Shown here: piece by piece, positions 1 through 5,900 of the stretch | How the letters are laid out: every line of letters starts with the position of its first letter | How positions within the stretch are numbered: the first letter of the stretch is position 1 | Position numbers and translations under genes: made by a program | Assembly: GCA_900557165.1 (NCBI GenBank) | Contig: USRS01000086.1 | Coordinates: 1 to 10,475, forward strand | DNA from: an uncultured Clostridium sp. | GTDB lineage: Bacteria > Bacillota > Clostridia > Peptostreptococcales > Peptostreptococcaceae | Length of the DNA stretch: 10,475 bases | Direction: 5' to 3' | The notes under the pieces: generated by a model | Told to the model about the DNA's origin: nothing | Seen by the model: the letters and a program-made list of their open reading frames with translations, nothing else | Databases searched by the model: none

Positions 1-39
1 AAAATATAAATTAAAAATAATATATATTTTAGACTGTTT

Positions 40-1239
40 CTATTTAGCTTTTTCTGACAATTCAGCTCTAAGCACTTCACCCATTCTCTTAATACCTTCG
101 ATTATCTTATCCTCAGGCATATTAGAATAATTTAATCTACAAGTATTATAAACACCGCCATTAGGGTAGAAAGATTCACCAGGAACGTAAGCTACATCTT
201 TTTCTAAACATTTTTTAGCCATTTCTCCTGCATTGATTCCTTCTGGTAGTATAACCCATGTAAATAATCCTCCTTGAGGGTGTGTAAATTCAACAGAGTC
301 TGGGAATTCTTCTTCCATAGCTTTCATCATAACATCTCTACGTTTTCTATAGCATGCTTTAATTTTTTCAACGTGTGCATCTAAATCAAACATATCCATA
401 AATTTGTTAACTTCCATTTGAGATATTGTAGAAGCTTGAAGGTCAGCACCTTGTTTACAAATATTGAATTTATTTAATATTTCTGGAGCTGCACAAGTCC
501 AACCAAGTCTGTATCCTGGGCAGAATATCTTAGAGAATGTTCCTAAGAAAATAACTAAGCCTTTAGTATCTAAAGATTTTAATGAAGGTAAGAATTCGCC
601 GTCGAATCTTAATTCTCCATAAGGATTATCTTCAATTACAGGTATTTCATATTTATTTATTATTTCCATGAATTTCAATCTTCTTTCCATTGGCCAAGTT
701 CTACCAGATGGATTTTGGAAATCAGGGATAACATATATCATTTTAACTCTATCAGTAGTAGCAAGAACTTTTTCTAATTCTTCCATTTTCATTCCATCAT
801 TATCTGTAGCAATTTCGATAAATTCAGGTTCATATGCCTTCATAGCATTTAGTGCACCCATATATGATGGACTTTCACATAAAACCACATCACCTTTATC
901 TAAAAATGTTTTTCCTGAAAAATCTAAACCTTGTTGAGAGCCACTAGTTATTAATATATCATCTGGTTTAATATTAGTATTAAGTGTTTTGTTCATTCTT
1001 TGCGCTATTTTTTCTCTCAATGGAAGATATCCTTCTGTTGTAGTGTATTGTAATGCTACTTTCCCCTGTTCTTCTAACACTGCAACTGATACTTTTTTCA
1101 TTTCTTCCACTGGGAATAATTCTGGAGCAGGCATACCTCCTGCAAAAGATATTACTTCTGGTCTAGCTGTAAGTTTTAATAACTCACGTATAGCTGAACC
1201 TTCCACCTTTCCCATTCTATCCGCAAATCTAACTGCCAT
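40..1239 (-). CDS. PLP-dependent fold-type I aminotransferase (LysN/ARO8-like group)
   Basis: A cytosolic transaminase of the class I/II family, 399 residues, which is full length for this group. Visible family features, in order, are the substrate-side YTTTEGYLPLRE segment (65-76), a PLP phosphate-cup region TSGSQQGLD (98-106), NPSG (176-179), EDNPYG with the Asp204 that contacts the pyridine nitrogen, the Schiff-base lysine Lys237 in GTFSKIFCPGYRLGW, and the carboxylate-binding Arg368 in CRLNYS. These resemble 2-aminoadipate, aromatic and branched-chain aminotransferases and the catalytic half of MocR regulators. There is no N-terminal GntR helix-turn-helix, so it is an enzyme and not a MocR regulator. 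The ATG start is supported by AGGGGGTG seven bases upstream. It lies 80 bases after the DUF951 gene and may be cotranscribed with it. The amino acid substrate cannot be told from sequence alone. No clear terminator is seen before the window edge. Confidence 0.9.
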   Translation of the reverse strand: MAVRFADRMGKVEGSAIRELLKLTARPEVISFAGGMPAPELFPVEEMKKVSVAVLEEQGKVALQYTTTEGYLPLREKIAQRMNKTLNTNIKPDDILITSGSQQGLDFSGKTFLDKGDVVLCESPSYMGALNAMKAYEPEFIEIATDNDGMKMEELEKVLATTDRVKMIYVIPDFQNPSGRTWPMERRLKFMEIINKYEIPVIEDNPYGELRFDGEFLPSLKSLDTKGLVIFLGTFSKIFCPGYRLGWTCAAPEILNKFNICKQGADLQASTISQMEVNKFMDMFDLDAHVEKIKACYRKRRDVMMKAMEEEFPDSVEFTHPQGGLFTWVILPEGINAGEMAKKCLEKDVAYVPGESFYPNGGVYNTCRLNYSNMPEDKIIEGIKRMGEVLRAELSEKAK

Positions 1240-1261
1240 GTTAAAGCACCCCCTATATATT

Positions 1262-1292
1262 ACCTAATATATATATATTAATTTTATTAGGT
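1262..1292. promoter_or_regulatory. Interrupted inverted repeat upstream of the aminotransferase gene
   Basis: ACCTAATA (1262-1269) is matched by its exact reverse complement TATTAGGT (1285-1292) across a 15-base AT-only spacer. It lies just upstream of the Shine-Dalgarno sequence of the aminotransferase, where an operator or a leader hairpin would act. No matching regulator family is recognised, and the arms are short in AT-rich DNA. Confidence 0.3.
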
Positions 1293-1317
1293 TACGATAA
1301 CTATTAACTAAAGCTGC

Positions 1318-1338
1318 TATTATTTATTATTTATTATT
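1318..1338. repeat. Three tandem 7-base repeats at the end of the DUF951 gene
   Basis: Three exact consecutive copies of TATTATT (AATAATA on the coding strand) run from 1318 to 1338. They cover the last codons and the stop codon of the DUF951 gene. Because the unit is 7 bases, a change in copy number would shift the frame of the last residues, although the repeat itself supplies stop codons in several frames. Confidence 0.7.
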
Positions 1339-1508
1339 TTTTTTATTCTTTTTTCTAATGTTGGTCTATCTAGCATAATTAATCTTTTACAGTTGGTACA
1401 TTTTATTTTTATATCCATGCCAACTCTTATTATTTCAAATTGCTTACATCCACATGCATGTTGTTTTTTTAATTCTACTATATCACCTAAATTAAGGTCC
1501 ATAGGCAT
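1320..1508 (-). CDS. DUF951 family small protein (YyzM-like, zinc-ribbon-like)
   Basis: A small, basic, presumably cytosolic protein of 62 residues with no signal peptide or membrane segment. It matches the DUF951 pattern: LGDIVELKKQHACG near the N-terminus, a central R-x-G-x-D-IKIKC segment, then CTNC followed by IMLDR and a basic helical tail. Cys19, Cys37 and Cys40 occupy the positions expected for metal binding, and Cys21 gives a fourth candidate ligand. The molecular function of the family is unknown. The B. subtilis member YyzM is also encoded near spo0J at the origin, so the context fits. I chose ATG at 1506-1508, 10 bases after the AGGAGG at 1519-1524. A TTG at 1512-1514 (64 residues) is only 4 bases from it, and ATG at 1500-1502 is also possible. 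The gene probably reads on into the aminotransferase. Confidence 0.87.
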   Translation of the reverse strand: MPMDLNLGDIVELKKQHACGCKQFEIIRVGMDIKIKCTNCKRLIMLDRPTLEKRIKKIINNK

Positions 1509-1668
1509 AAACAATCAACCTCCTAATTAATTTAGATTTTCTTTTGTTAAATTTAATTTTTAATAATTCCCCTAAATATGGTATTTTTTACGAAACTTTA
1601 AATGAATATTAATAATTTCTTATATTATTTTAGTCTTATGAATGGAATATAGATTGATAATATTTTAT

Positions 1669-1716
1669 TTGATATAATTACAGTAAGAATTTATCTTCTT
1701 ACTGTAATTATATCAA
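1669..1716. other. 21-bp perfect dyad between the rstA-like gene and the DUF951 gene
   Basis: Positions 1669-1689 and 1696-1716 are exact reverse complements around a 6-base loop (TTTATC). It starts 58 bases after the stop of the rstA-like gene, where a terminator is expected. However, neither strand has a proper T-tract after the stem: on the minus strand it continues AAATAAAATATT. It may be a non-canonical terminator, a 3'-end stabilising hairpin, or a protein-binding dyad. Confidence 0.6.
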
Positions 1717-1774
1717 TTCATAATATAAAAGTAAATTTGTTATTATCTTGTTTTTGTTAATCAATTTATAATTA

Positions 1775-3067
1775 CTATATAATATCTAAATCCTTATACA
1801 TTAGCACTCCCTTTTGGTAACATTCTAATTCTTTGTCCTTAGATATATTAGAGTATAATTTTCCTAGTTCGATATATAAGCTTGCTAATTCTTTTTTATC
1901 ATCTAAATTTTTCGCAATATCTATACATTTATTTAAGTAATCAATAGACATTTCTATTTCATCTTGATTTTTATACATGTCTGAATAGAACTTTAATGAC
2001 TTATATTCGTAATATTTATCCTTATTTTTTATTGAAGAGACTAAAGCAAGTTTGCAATATTTTTGAGCAATATCATACTCACCTTTTTTAACATAAATTT
2101 CTATCATATTAAATAAACTTTCCATCATATATTGGTTTTCATCTCTTTTAGTAATATCATATACTTTCTCAGAATACTCTAAATGTTTATCTAGATCACC
2201 CATTTGTGAATATATATCACCTATTGTAAGATATACCTTTGCCAATCTATTTTTGTTCTCTTCTTTTTCGATTATTTCTAATGCTCTATTGAAGCATTCC
2301 TTAGATTCATCATATTTACCAACGCTTAGTAAACTTTTAGCTTTCATAACTAAAACACCAACTTCTTCTTTAACTGAATCTTTATGATCCATTTTATCTA
2401 TCTTTTCCATAAATTCTAAAGCTTTTGCAGGTTGGTTTAGTTTCATAAAACATTCCGATATTTTGCTATATAGTTCTTTATAAACATCGATATCTTCAAT
2501 ATTACTTTCTTCTAAAACTTCTTTAGCAAACATATAGTGAGTTATGGCACCTTTATAAAATTTATCTATTGCGTATATATTGGCTATATTTAAATAACAA
2601 ACATAAATATCTTCTTTATCATCATCTTTTATGAAATAATATAAGGCCTTTTCATAATAATATACTGCAGATGAGTAATCACCTTTTTTACTGCATATTT
2701 CTGCTAATAGATTATTGCATTTTCCATAATTTTCAGTTAATTTATAATTTTTGCATATATCTATAATTTCATTTATCTGCTGTTGTGCTTTTTCTAACTC
2801 ATCACATTTTATATATATTTCACTTTTTAATATGAGATTATCTGTTATTTTCTTAGATTGCATTTCCTTCGTTTCTAATAAATAATCCACACTTACACCT
2901 AATTTATTAGCTAAGTATTCCAATAATTCATGACTCGTATGAGACTTGTCTCTTTCAATATGACTTATTTGAGCAGCAGTTATTCTATCTCCTGCTAATT
3001 CTTTCAATGTCATATTTTGTTCTTTTCTTAATTTTTTTATTTTTTCCCCTAAACTTAAAATGTTCAT
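1775..3067 (-). CDS. rstA: RstA-like transcriptional regulator (XRE-type HTH plus TPR, RRNPP-like)
   Basis: A 430-residue cytosolic regulator. Residues 6-64 form an XRE/Cro-type helix-turn-helix (LGEKIKKLRKEQNMTLKELA, then TAAQISHIERD as the recognition helix region, then LANKLGVSVDYLL). From about residue 75 to the end it is a chain of roughly eight tetratricopeptide-like helical hairpins, with repeated patterns such as GDYSSAVYYYEKAL, GKYDESKECFNRALEI and GEYDIAQKYCKLAL. This is the layout of the RRNPP regulators (Rap, NprR, PlcR, Prg, Rgg), which bind short peptides. In Clostridioides difficile the protein of this type is RstA, which promotes sporulation, represses toxin and motility genes and is reported to repress its own gene. 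The orthology call rests on architecture and family context and was not tested by alignment. The ATG start follows a G7 Shine-Dalgarno tract. No signalling-peptide gene with a ribosome binding site is seen on either side. Confidence 0.8.
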   Translation of the reverse strand: MNILSLGEKIKKLRKEQNMTLKELAGDRITAAQISHIERDKSHTSHELLEYLANKLGVSVDYLLETKEMQSKKITDNLILKSEIYIKCDELEKAQQQINEIIDICKNYKLTENYGKCNNLLAEICSKKGDYSSAVYYYEKALYYFIKDDDKEDIYVCYLNIANIYAIDKFYKGAITHYMFAKEVLEESNIEDIDVYKELYSKISECFMKLNQPAKALEFMEKIDKMDHKDSVKEEVGVLVMKAKSLLSVGKYDESKECFNRALEIIEKEENKNRLAKVYLTIGDIYSQMGDLDKHLEYSEKVYDITKRDENQYMMESLFNMIEIYVKKGEYDIAQKYCKLALVSSIKNKDKYYEYKSLKFYSDMYKNQDEIEMSIDYLNKCIDIAKNLDDKKELASLYIELGKLYSNISKDKELECYQKGVLMYKDLDII

Positions 3068-3073
3068 TTTGCA

Positions 3074-3080
3074 CCCCCCC
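3074..3080 (-). promoter_or_regulatory. G7 homopolymer Shine-Dalgarno site of the rstA-like gene
   Basis: The only ribosome binding site for the rstA-like gene is a run of seven G on the coding strand, read AAAAAGGGGGGGTGC, six bases before the ATG at 3067. The run can pair with the anti-Shine-Dalgarno only partly, and as a homopolymer it is prone to slippage. Confidence 0.7.
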
Positions 3081-3086
3081 TTTTTG

Positions 3087-3118
3087 AGTTATTGTAAATT
3101 TATAATATAATTATAACT
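3087..3118 (-). promoter_or_regulatory. Palindromic promoter/operator region of the rstA-like gene
   Basis: Two nested inverted repeats lie 20-51 bases before the start codon. The inner one is TTATAAT-ATA-ATTATAA (3100-3116), exact apart from the 3-base centre. The outer arms are AGTTAT (3087-3092) and ATAACT (3113-3118). On the minus strand the inner arm contains a perfect TATAAT (3110-3115) that would serve as a -10 box and place the start of transcription about 35 bases before the ATG. No good -35 box is seen at 16-18 bases. The dyad over the -10 is where an autorepressor would bind, which fits the reported autorepression by C. difficile RstA. Confidence 0.45.
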
Positions 3119-3210
3119 TATATTTATATTAAAAACATCATTTAAATATGCTTTTTTTCCTTACTTTATCTTTTTATACAAAAATTATTAAAACAATAAA
3201 ATTTTCTAAA

Positions 3211-3250
3211 ACTAAAAATAAGGTATAGATTTTAAGTAAATCTATACCTT
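3211..3250 (-). terminator. Intrinsic terminator after parB
   Basis: A 13-bp perfect stem (3220-3232 with 3238-3250, AAGGTATAGATTT and its complement) with a 5-base loop begins 10 bases after the parB stop. On the minus strand it is followed by ATTTTTAG. It separates the parAB transcript from the rstA-like gene. The other strand also ends in T-rich sequence, so it may work in both directions. Confidence 0.85.
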
Positions 3251-3260
3251 TTATATTTTA

Positions 3261-4130
3261 TTAATTTTCTTCCATTATCATCGATAATATATCATTTAAT
3301 TCATCTTCATTATTATAACTTATCTCTATTTTGCCTTTTTTATTGTTCATCGATATATTTACTTTTGTTCCAAATATATTAGACAATTTTTCTTCTGCAT
3401 CAATTATATATATGTCTTTTTCTTTTTTTTCTATTTTTCTTTTCTCTTTATTTTCAATTATCTTCTTAGCTATATTCTCCACAGTTCTAACTGATAAACC
3501 TTCTTCTACTATTCTCATTGCAACTTCTAATTGTTTTTCTTTATCTTCAATCCTAAGTAATGCTTTACCATGGCCAGCAGTTATATCTCCATTTTCAATC
3601 ATTTTTATAATTTTATTTTGTAAATTTAATAGTCTAAGTGTATTTGTTATATAAGGTCTACTTTTTCCAACTGCCTCAGATAATTCTTCTTGAGTTACTT
3701 TATAATCCTCAATTAAATTTTTATATGCTAAAGCTTCTTCTATTGAATTTAAGTCTTCTCTCTGTAAATTTTCTATAAGAGCTATTTCCATTATATCCTT
3801 TATAGGTATATCTTTTATTATTGCTGGTATTTCTTCTTTTCCTGCTAAAATAGAGGCTCTGTATCTTCTTTCTCCTGCAATTATCATATAATTATTATCT
3901 TCTATAGGTTTTAATACTATAGGTTGTAATACTCCAACATTTTTTATCGAATCAGATAATGCTTTTATTCTATCTTCATCAAACTCTTTTCTTGGTTGAT
4001 TTTTATTAGGACGTATATTACTTAATTTTATTTGAACAATATCTTTTTTATCTATTTCTTCGTTTATTTCTGGAATCAAAGCACTAAGGCCTTTACCTAA
4101 TCTTTTACTTCTTCTAGTGGTATTTTCCAT
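3261..4130 (-). CDS. parB: Chromosome partitioning protein ParB/Spo0J
   Basis: A CTP-dependent DNA clamp that loads at parS, spreads along DNA, recruits SMC and stimulates ParA. At 289 residues it is full length. Residues 11-20 (LGKGLSALIP) are the ParA-contacting N-terminal peptide typical of chromosomal ParB. The CTPase motifs are present as GERRYRA (86-92) and ENLQR (120-124). The parS-reading helix-turn-helix covers about 147-168, followed by TAGHGKALL (184-192), which has the Gly typical of ParB and not the Arg found in Noc. A lysine/glutamate-rich linker (about 225-240) leads to the C-terminal dimerisation domain. The gene starts one base after the parA stop, with GAGGAGG inside the end of parA 12 bases upstream, so translation is probably coupled. 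A likely target site lies at 8530-8545. In sporulating Firmicutes the ParA-ParB pair also controls initiation through DnaA. Confidence 0.95.
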   Translation of the reverse strand: MENTTRRSKRLGKGLSALIPEINEEIDKKDIVQIKLSNIRPNKNQPRKEFDEDRIKALSDSIKNVGVLQPIVLKPIEDNNYMIIAGERRYRASILAGKEEIPAIIKDIPIKDIMEIALIENLQREDLNSIEEALAYKNLIEDYKVTQEELSEAVGKSRPYITNTLRLLNLQNKIIKMIENGDITAGHGKALLRIEDKEKQLEVAMRIVEEGLSVRTVENIAKKIIENKEKRKIEKKEKDIYIIDAEEKLSNIFGTKVNISMNNKKGKIEISYNNEDELNDILSMIMEEN

Positions 4131-4131
4131 C

Positions 4132-4905
4132 CTATATTACATCCTCCTCTAACTCAATAAATTCTTCTGCTAATTCTTTGTATGCTTCTGTTCCTTTGCA
4201 TCTTGTATCATAGTAAATTACAGGTTTTCCATAACTTGGTGCTTCTGCTAATCTTACATTTCTAGGAATTAAAGTAGTATATACACTCCCTTTAAAATAT
4301 TTTTTTACTTCTTCAACTACTTGTATAGATAAATTAGCTCTTCCATCAAACATACTAAGAACCACACCCTGTATTTCTATATCAGGGTTTAATCTTTTTT
4401 TCACTAACTGATAGGTCGACATTAATTGACTAACACCCTCCAATGCATAATATTCACATTGTATTGGAATTAATACACTATTAACTGCTGTTAAGCAATT
4501 TATAGTTAGCATCCCCAGAGATGGTGGGCAATCTATAAAAATATAATCATATTGATCTTTTATTTTATATAAACTATTTCTTAATTTAAATTCTCTATCT
4601 TTTTCATTCGCAAGTTCGATTTCAGCCCCTGATAACTCACTTGCTGATGGTATAATATCTATGTTTTCAAATTCTGTTTTAATAATAGCATCTCTAATGT
4701 CTAAATTTTCTATTATAACTTCATATATGGTATTTTCTATATTATCTTTATCAATACCATAACCACTTGTAGTATTTCCTTGTGGGTCCATATCTAAAAC
4801 TAATACTTTTTTGCCAAGCTTTCCTATGCTTGCACTTAAATTCACATTAGTTGTTGTTTTACCGACTCCACCTTTTTGATTAAAAACTGCTATAGATTTT
4901 CCCAT
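4132..4905 (-). CDS. parA: Chromosome partitioning ATPase ParA/Soj
   Basis: A MinD/ParA-superfamily ATPase of 257 residues, close to the length of B. subtilis Soj (253). It binds DNA non-specifically as an ATP dimer, interacts with ParB and, in B. subtilis, regulates DnaA. The deviant Walker A KGGVGKTT is at 11-18 with the signature Lys11 and Lys16. The switch segment DMDPQGN is at 38-44 and the Walker B region FIDCPPSLG at about 123-131. A late NVRLAEAPSYGKP segment is typical of chromosomal Soj. The ATG start has GGGGAGAG eight bases upstream. There is no N-terminal helix-turn-helix, so it is the chromosomal (type Ib-sized) form and not a plasmid type Ia ParA. A terminator-like hairpin stands 30 bases upstream between it and noc, so its expression may be set by readthrough or by a promoter overlapping that hairpin. 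Confidence 0.95.
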   Translation of the reverse strand: MGKSIAVFNQKGGVGKTTTNVNLSASIGKLGKKVLVLDMDPQGNTTSGYGIDKDNIENTIYEVIIENLDIRDAIIKTEFENIDIIPSASELSGAEIELANEKDREFKLRNSLYKIKDQYDYIFIDCPPSLGMLTINCLTAVNSVLIPIQCEYYALEGVSQLMSTYQLVKKRLNPDIEIQGVVLSMFDGRANLSIQVVEEVKKYFKGSVYTTLIPRNVRLAEAPSYGKPVIYYDTRCKGTEAYKELAEEFIELEEDVI

Positions 4906-4935
4906 AAAGCTTTCTCTCCCCTTTTCTATAATTTT

Positions 4936-4963
4936 AAAAAAAGATTACTGCTAAGCAGTAACC
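4936..4963 (-). terminator. Intrinsic terminator or attenuator between noc and parA
   Basis: On the coding strand GGTTACTGC-TTA-GCAGTAATC (4943-4963) forms a 9-bp stem with one G-U pair and a 3-base loop, followed directly by seven T (4936-4942). The stem begins 2 bases after the noc stop codon and the T-tract ends 30 bases before the parA ATG. A weak promoter-like pair, TTAGCA and TATAGA 18 bases apart, overlaps the hairpin and its tail. Confidence 0.8.
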
Positions 4964-4965
4964 CT

Positions 4966-5751
4966 TTATCTTTTCGGGATTTTTACAACAACTTCTAAGT
5001 AATCTCCCTTATCTATTTCATTATACTTTGCATCAACACCAGTATTAATTATCGCATCATAGGCTTGCTTCAAAGTATTAACATATAACTTCATACTCAT
5101 TGAGCATTTTATATTTTGTTTTTTCTCCGGTTCTTCTTCAGCTTTTAATGATTCAATTGTATCATTTATAAGCTTTTCTGTTTTCTTAACTGTTAATTCT
5201 AACTTTACTACTTTTTGAACTATATCCATCATTAGTTCTTCGTTAGGTAACTTAAGTAATGCCCTTGCATGTCTTTCCGTTAAACCATTTTCGATAAGGT
5301 ATTGTTTTACAGTATCAGGAAGTTTTAAAATTCTAAGTTTATTTGCTATAGTAGATTGATTTTTTCCCAATTTTTCAGCCAATTGTTGTTGTGTAAAGTT
5401 ATGCTCTTTTATTAGATTTTCATATCCTAAAGATTCTTCTATGAAATTTAAATCTTCTCTTTGTAAATTTTCTAATAAAGCTAACACTGCAGAATGTTCA
5501 TTTGACATATTATTTATAATAGCGGGTATAGTATCTAAATCAGCCATTTTTGCTGCTCTTAGTCTTCTTTCCCCAGCAACAAGTTCATATCCATTTTGAT
5601 TTTGCCTAACAGTGATTGGTTGAAGAACTCCATATTCTTTTATAGATTTGCTTAATTCTTCTAGAGCGCTACTAGAAAATACTTTTCTTGGTTGATATGG
5701 ATTTGGAATTATTTTATCAACTGGTATCTCTTTAACTATTTTTTCTTCCAT
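4966..5751 (-). CDS. noc: Noc-type ParB-family protein (nucleoid occlusion) lacking the membrane-targeting helix
   Basis: A second ParB-family CTPase, 261 residues. It has the N-terminal ParB fold from IPVDKIIPNPYQPRKVF (9-25), CTPase motifs GERRLRA (60-66) and ENLQRE (94-99), and a helix-turn-helix at about 122-142 (QLAEKLGKNQSTIANKLR). The segment LTERHARALLKL (157-168) and the C-terminal LEVVVKIPK match B. subtilis Noc, where Arg replaces the Gly found in ParB. Position between rsmG and parA is the usual noc locus. In B. subtilis Noc binds NBS sites and uses an N-terminal amphipathic helix to attach DNA to the membrane and block division. That helix is absent here: the protein begins MEEKIVKEIPVDK, and an in-frame TAA lies five codons before the ATG. 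It could therefore act as a ParB-like protein with another role. The start is supported by GAGAGGG a few bases upstream. Confidence 0.85.
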   Translation of the reverse strand: MEEKIVKEIPVDKIIPNPYQPRKVFSSSALEELSKSIKEYGVLQPITVRQNQNGYELVAGERRLRAAKMADLDTIPAIINNMSNEHSAVLALLENLQREDLNFIEESLGYENLIKEHNFTQQQLAEKLGKNQSTIANKLRILKLPDTVKQYLIENGLTERHARALLKLPNEELMMDIVQKVVKLELTVKKTEKLINDTIESLKAEEEPEKKQNIKCSMSMKLYVNTLKQAYDAIINTGVDAKYNEIDKGDYLEVVVKIPKR

Positions 5752-5772
5752 AACATCCCTCTCTTATTGATA

Positions 5773-5817
5773 AATATATTTTTACTGCAATTTATGTAAA
5801 TTTTTATTTGTTTTCAA
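5773..5817 (-). promoter_or_regulatory. Candidate promoter(s) for noc
   Basis: Two overlapping sigma-A-like candidates lie in the 149-base rsmG-noc gap, both on the minus strand. One is TTTACA (5795-5800), 16 bases, TATATT (5773-5778). The other is TTGAAA (5812-5817), 17 bases, TAAATT (5789-5794), whose -35 touches the foot of the hairpin at 5817-5849. AT-rich background makes chance matches likely, so either or neither may be used. Confidence 0.4.
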
Positions 5818-5849
5818 CTCATAAAGGGAAGTTCCTTCCCCTTATGAGT
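5817..5849 (-). other. 15-bp hairpin downstream of rsmG, terminator-like but without a U-tract
   Basis: On the minus strand ACTCATAAGGGGAAG (5835-5849) pairs with CTTCCCTTTATGAGT (5817-5831), with a single G-U pair and a 3-base loop. It is the only strong structure between rsmG and noc. The minus strand continues TTGAAAACAAATAAAAATT, which is not a terminator tail, while the opposite strand has a T-rich flank (ATTTATTTCTT) but no gene to terminate. It may end rsmG mRNA inefficiently or act as a 3' stabiliser. Confidence 0.6.
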
Positions 5850-5900
5850 ATTTATTTCTTCATTTAATATTATATTCCTTCTCTATTTCTCTATAATTAT

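Noticed and set aside
1..39. AT palindrome-like stretch downstream of the aminotransferase, considered as a terminator
   Set aside because: It consists almost only of A and T with no stable stem, and the window ends before more can be seen.
668..937. Plus-strand open frames inside the aminotransferase, parB, rsmG and mnmE genes (668-937, 989-1267, 3331-3654, 5926-6246, 8997-9410)
   Set aside because: They are antisense shadows of well-supported minus-strand genes. They have no family motifs, and their Ser/Phe/Ile-rich composition is typical of reverse-strand frames.
1717..1774. Short TTG-initiated minus-strand frame (MINKNKII..., 18 codons) just after the rstA-like stop, considered as an RRNPP peptide gene
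   Set aside because: No Shine-Dalgarno precedes it, it has no secretion signal or typical cleavage layout, and it runs into the dyad.
2883..2891. TAATCCACA, one mismatch from the DnaA box TTATCCACA, and a similar ATATCCACA near 8119
   Set aside because: Each is single and inside a coding region, with no cluster or adjacent AT-rich unwinding element. The origin itself probably lies outside the window.
3148..3228. Plus-strand frame of 26 codons starting MLFFLTLSFY, divergent from the rstA-like gene, considered as a signalling peptide
   Set aside because: It has no ribosome binding site, its end runs into the parB terminator stem, and its composition is what random AT-rich DNA gives.
5853..5880. 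Sigma-H-like element (AGGAAT, 12 bases, GAAGA) upstream of noc
   Set aside because: The -10 part does not match RGAAT well, and the hairpin at 5817-5849 would lie in the leader. It is too weak to annotate.
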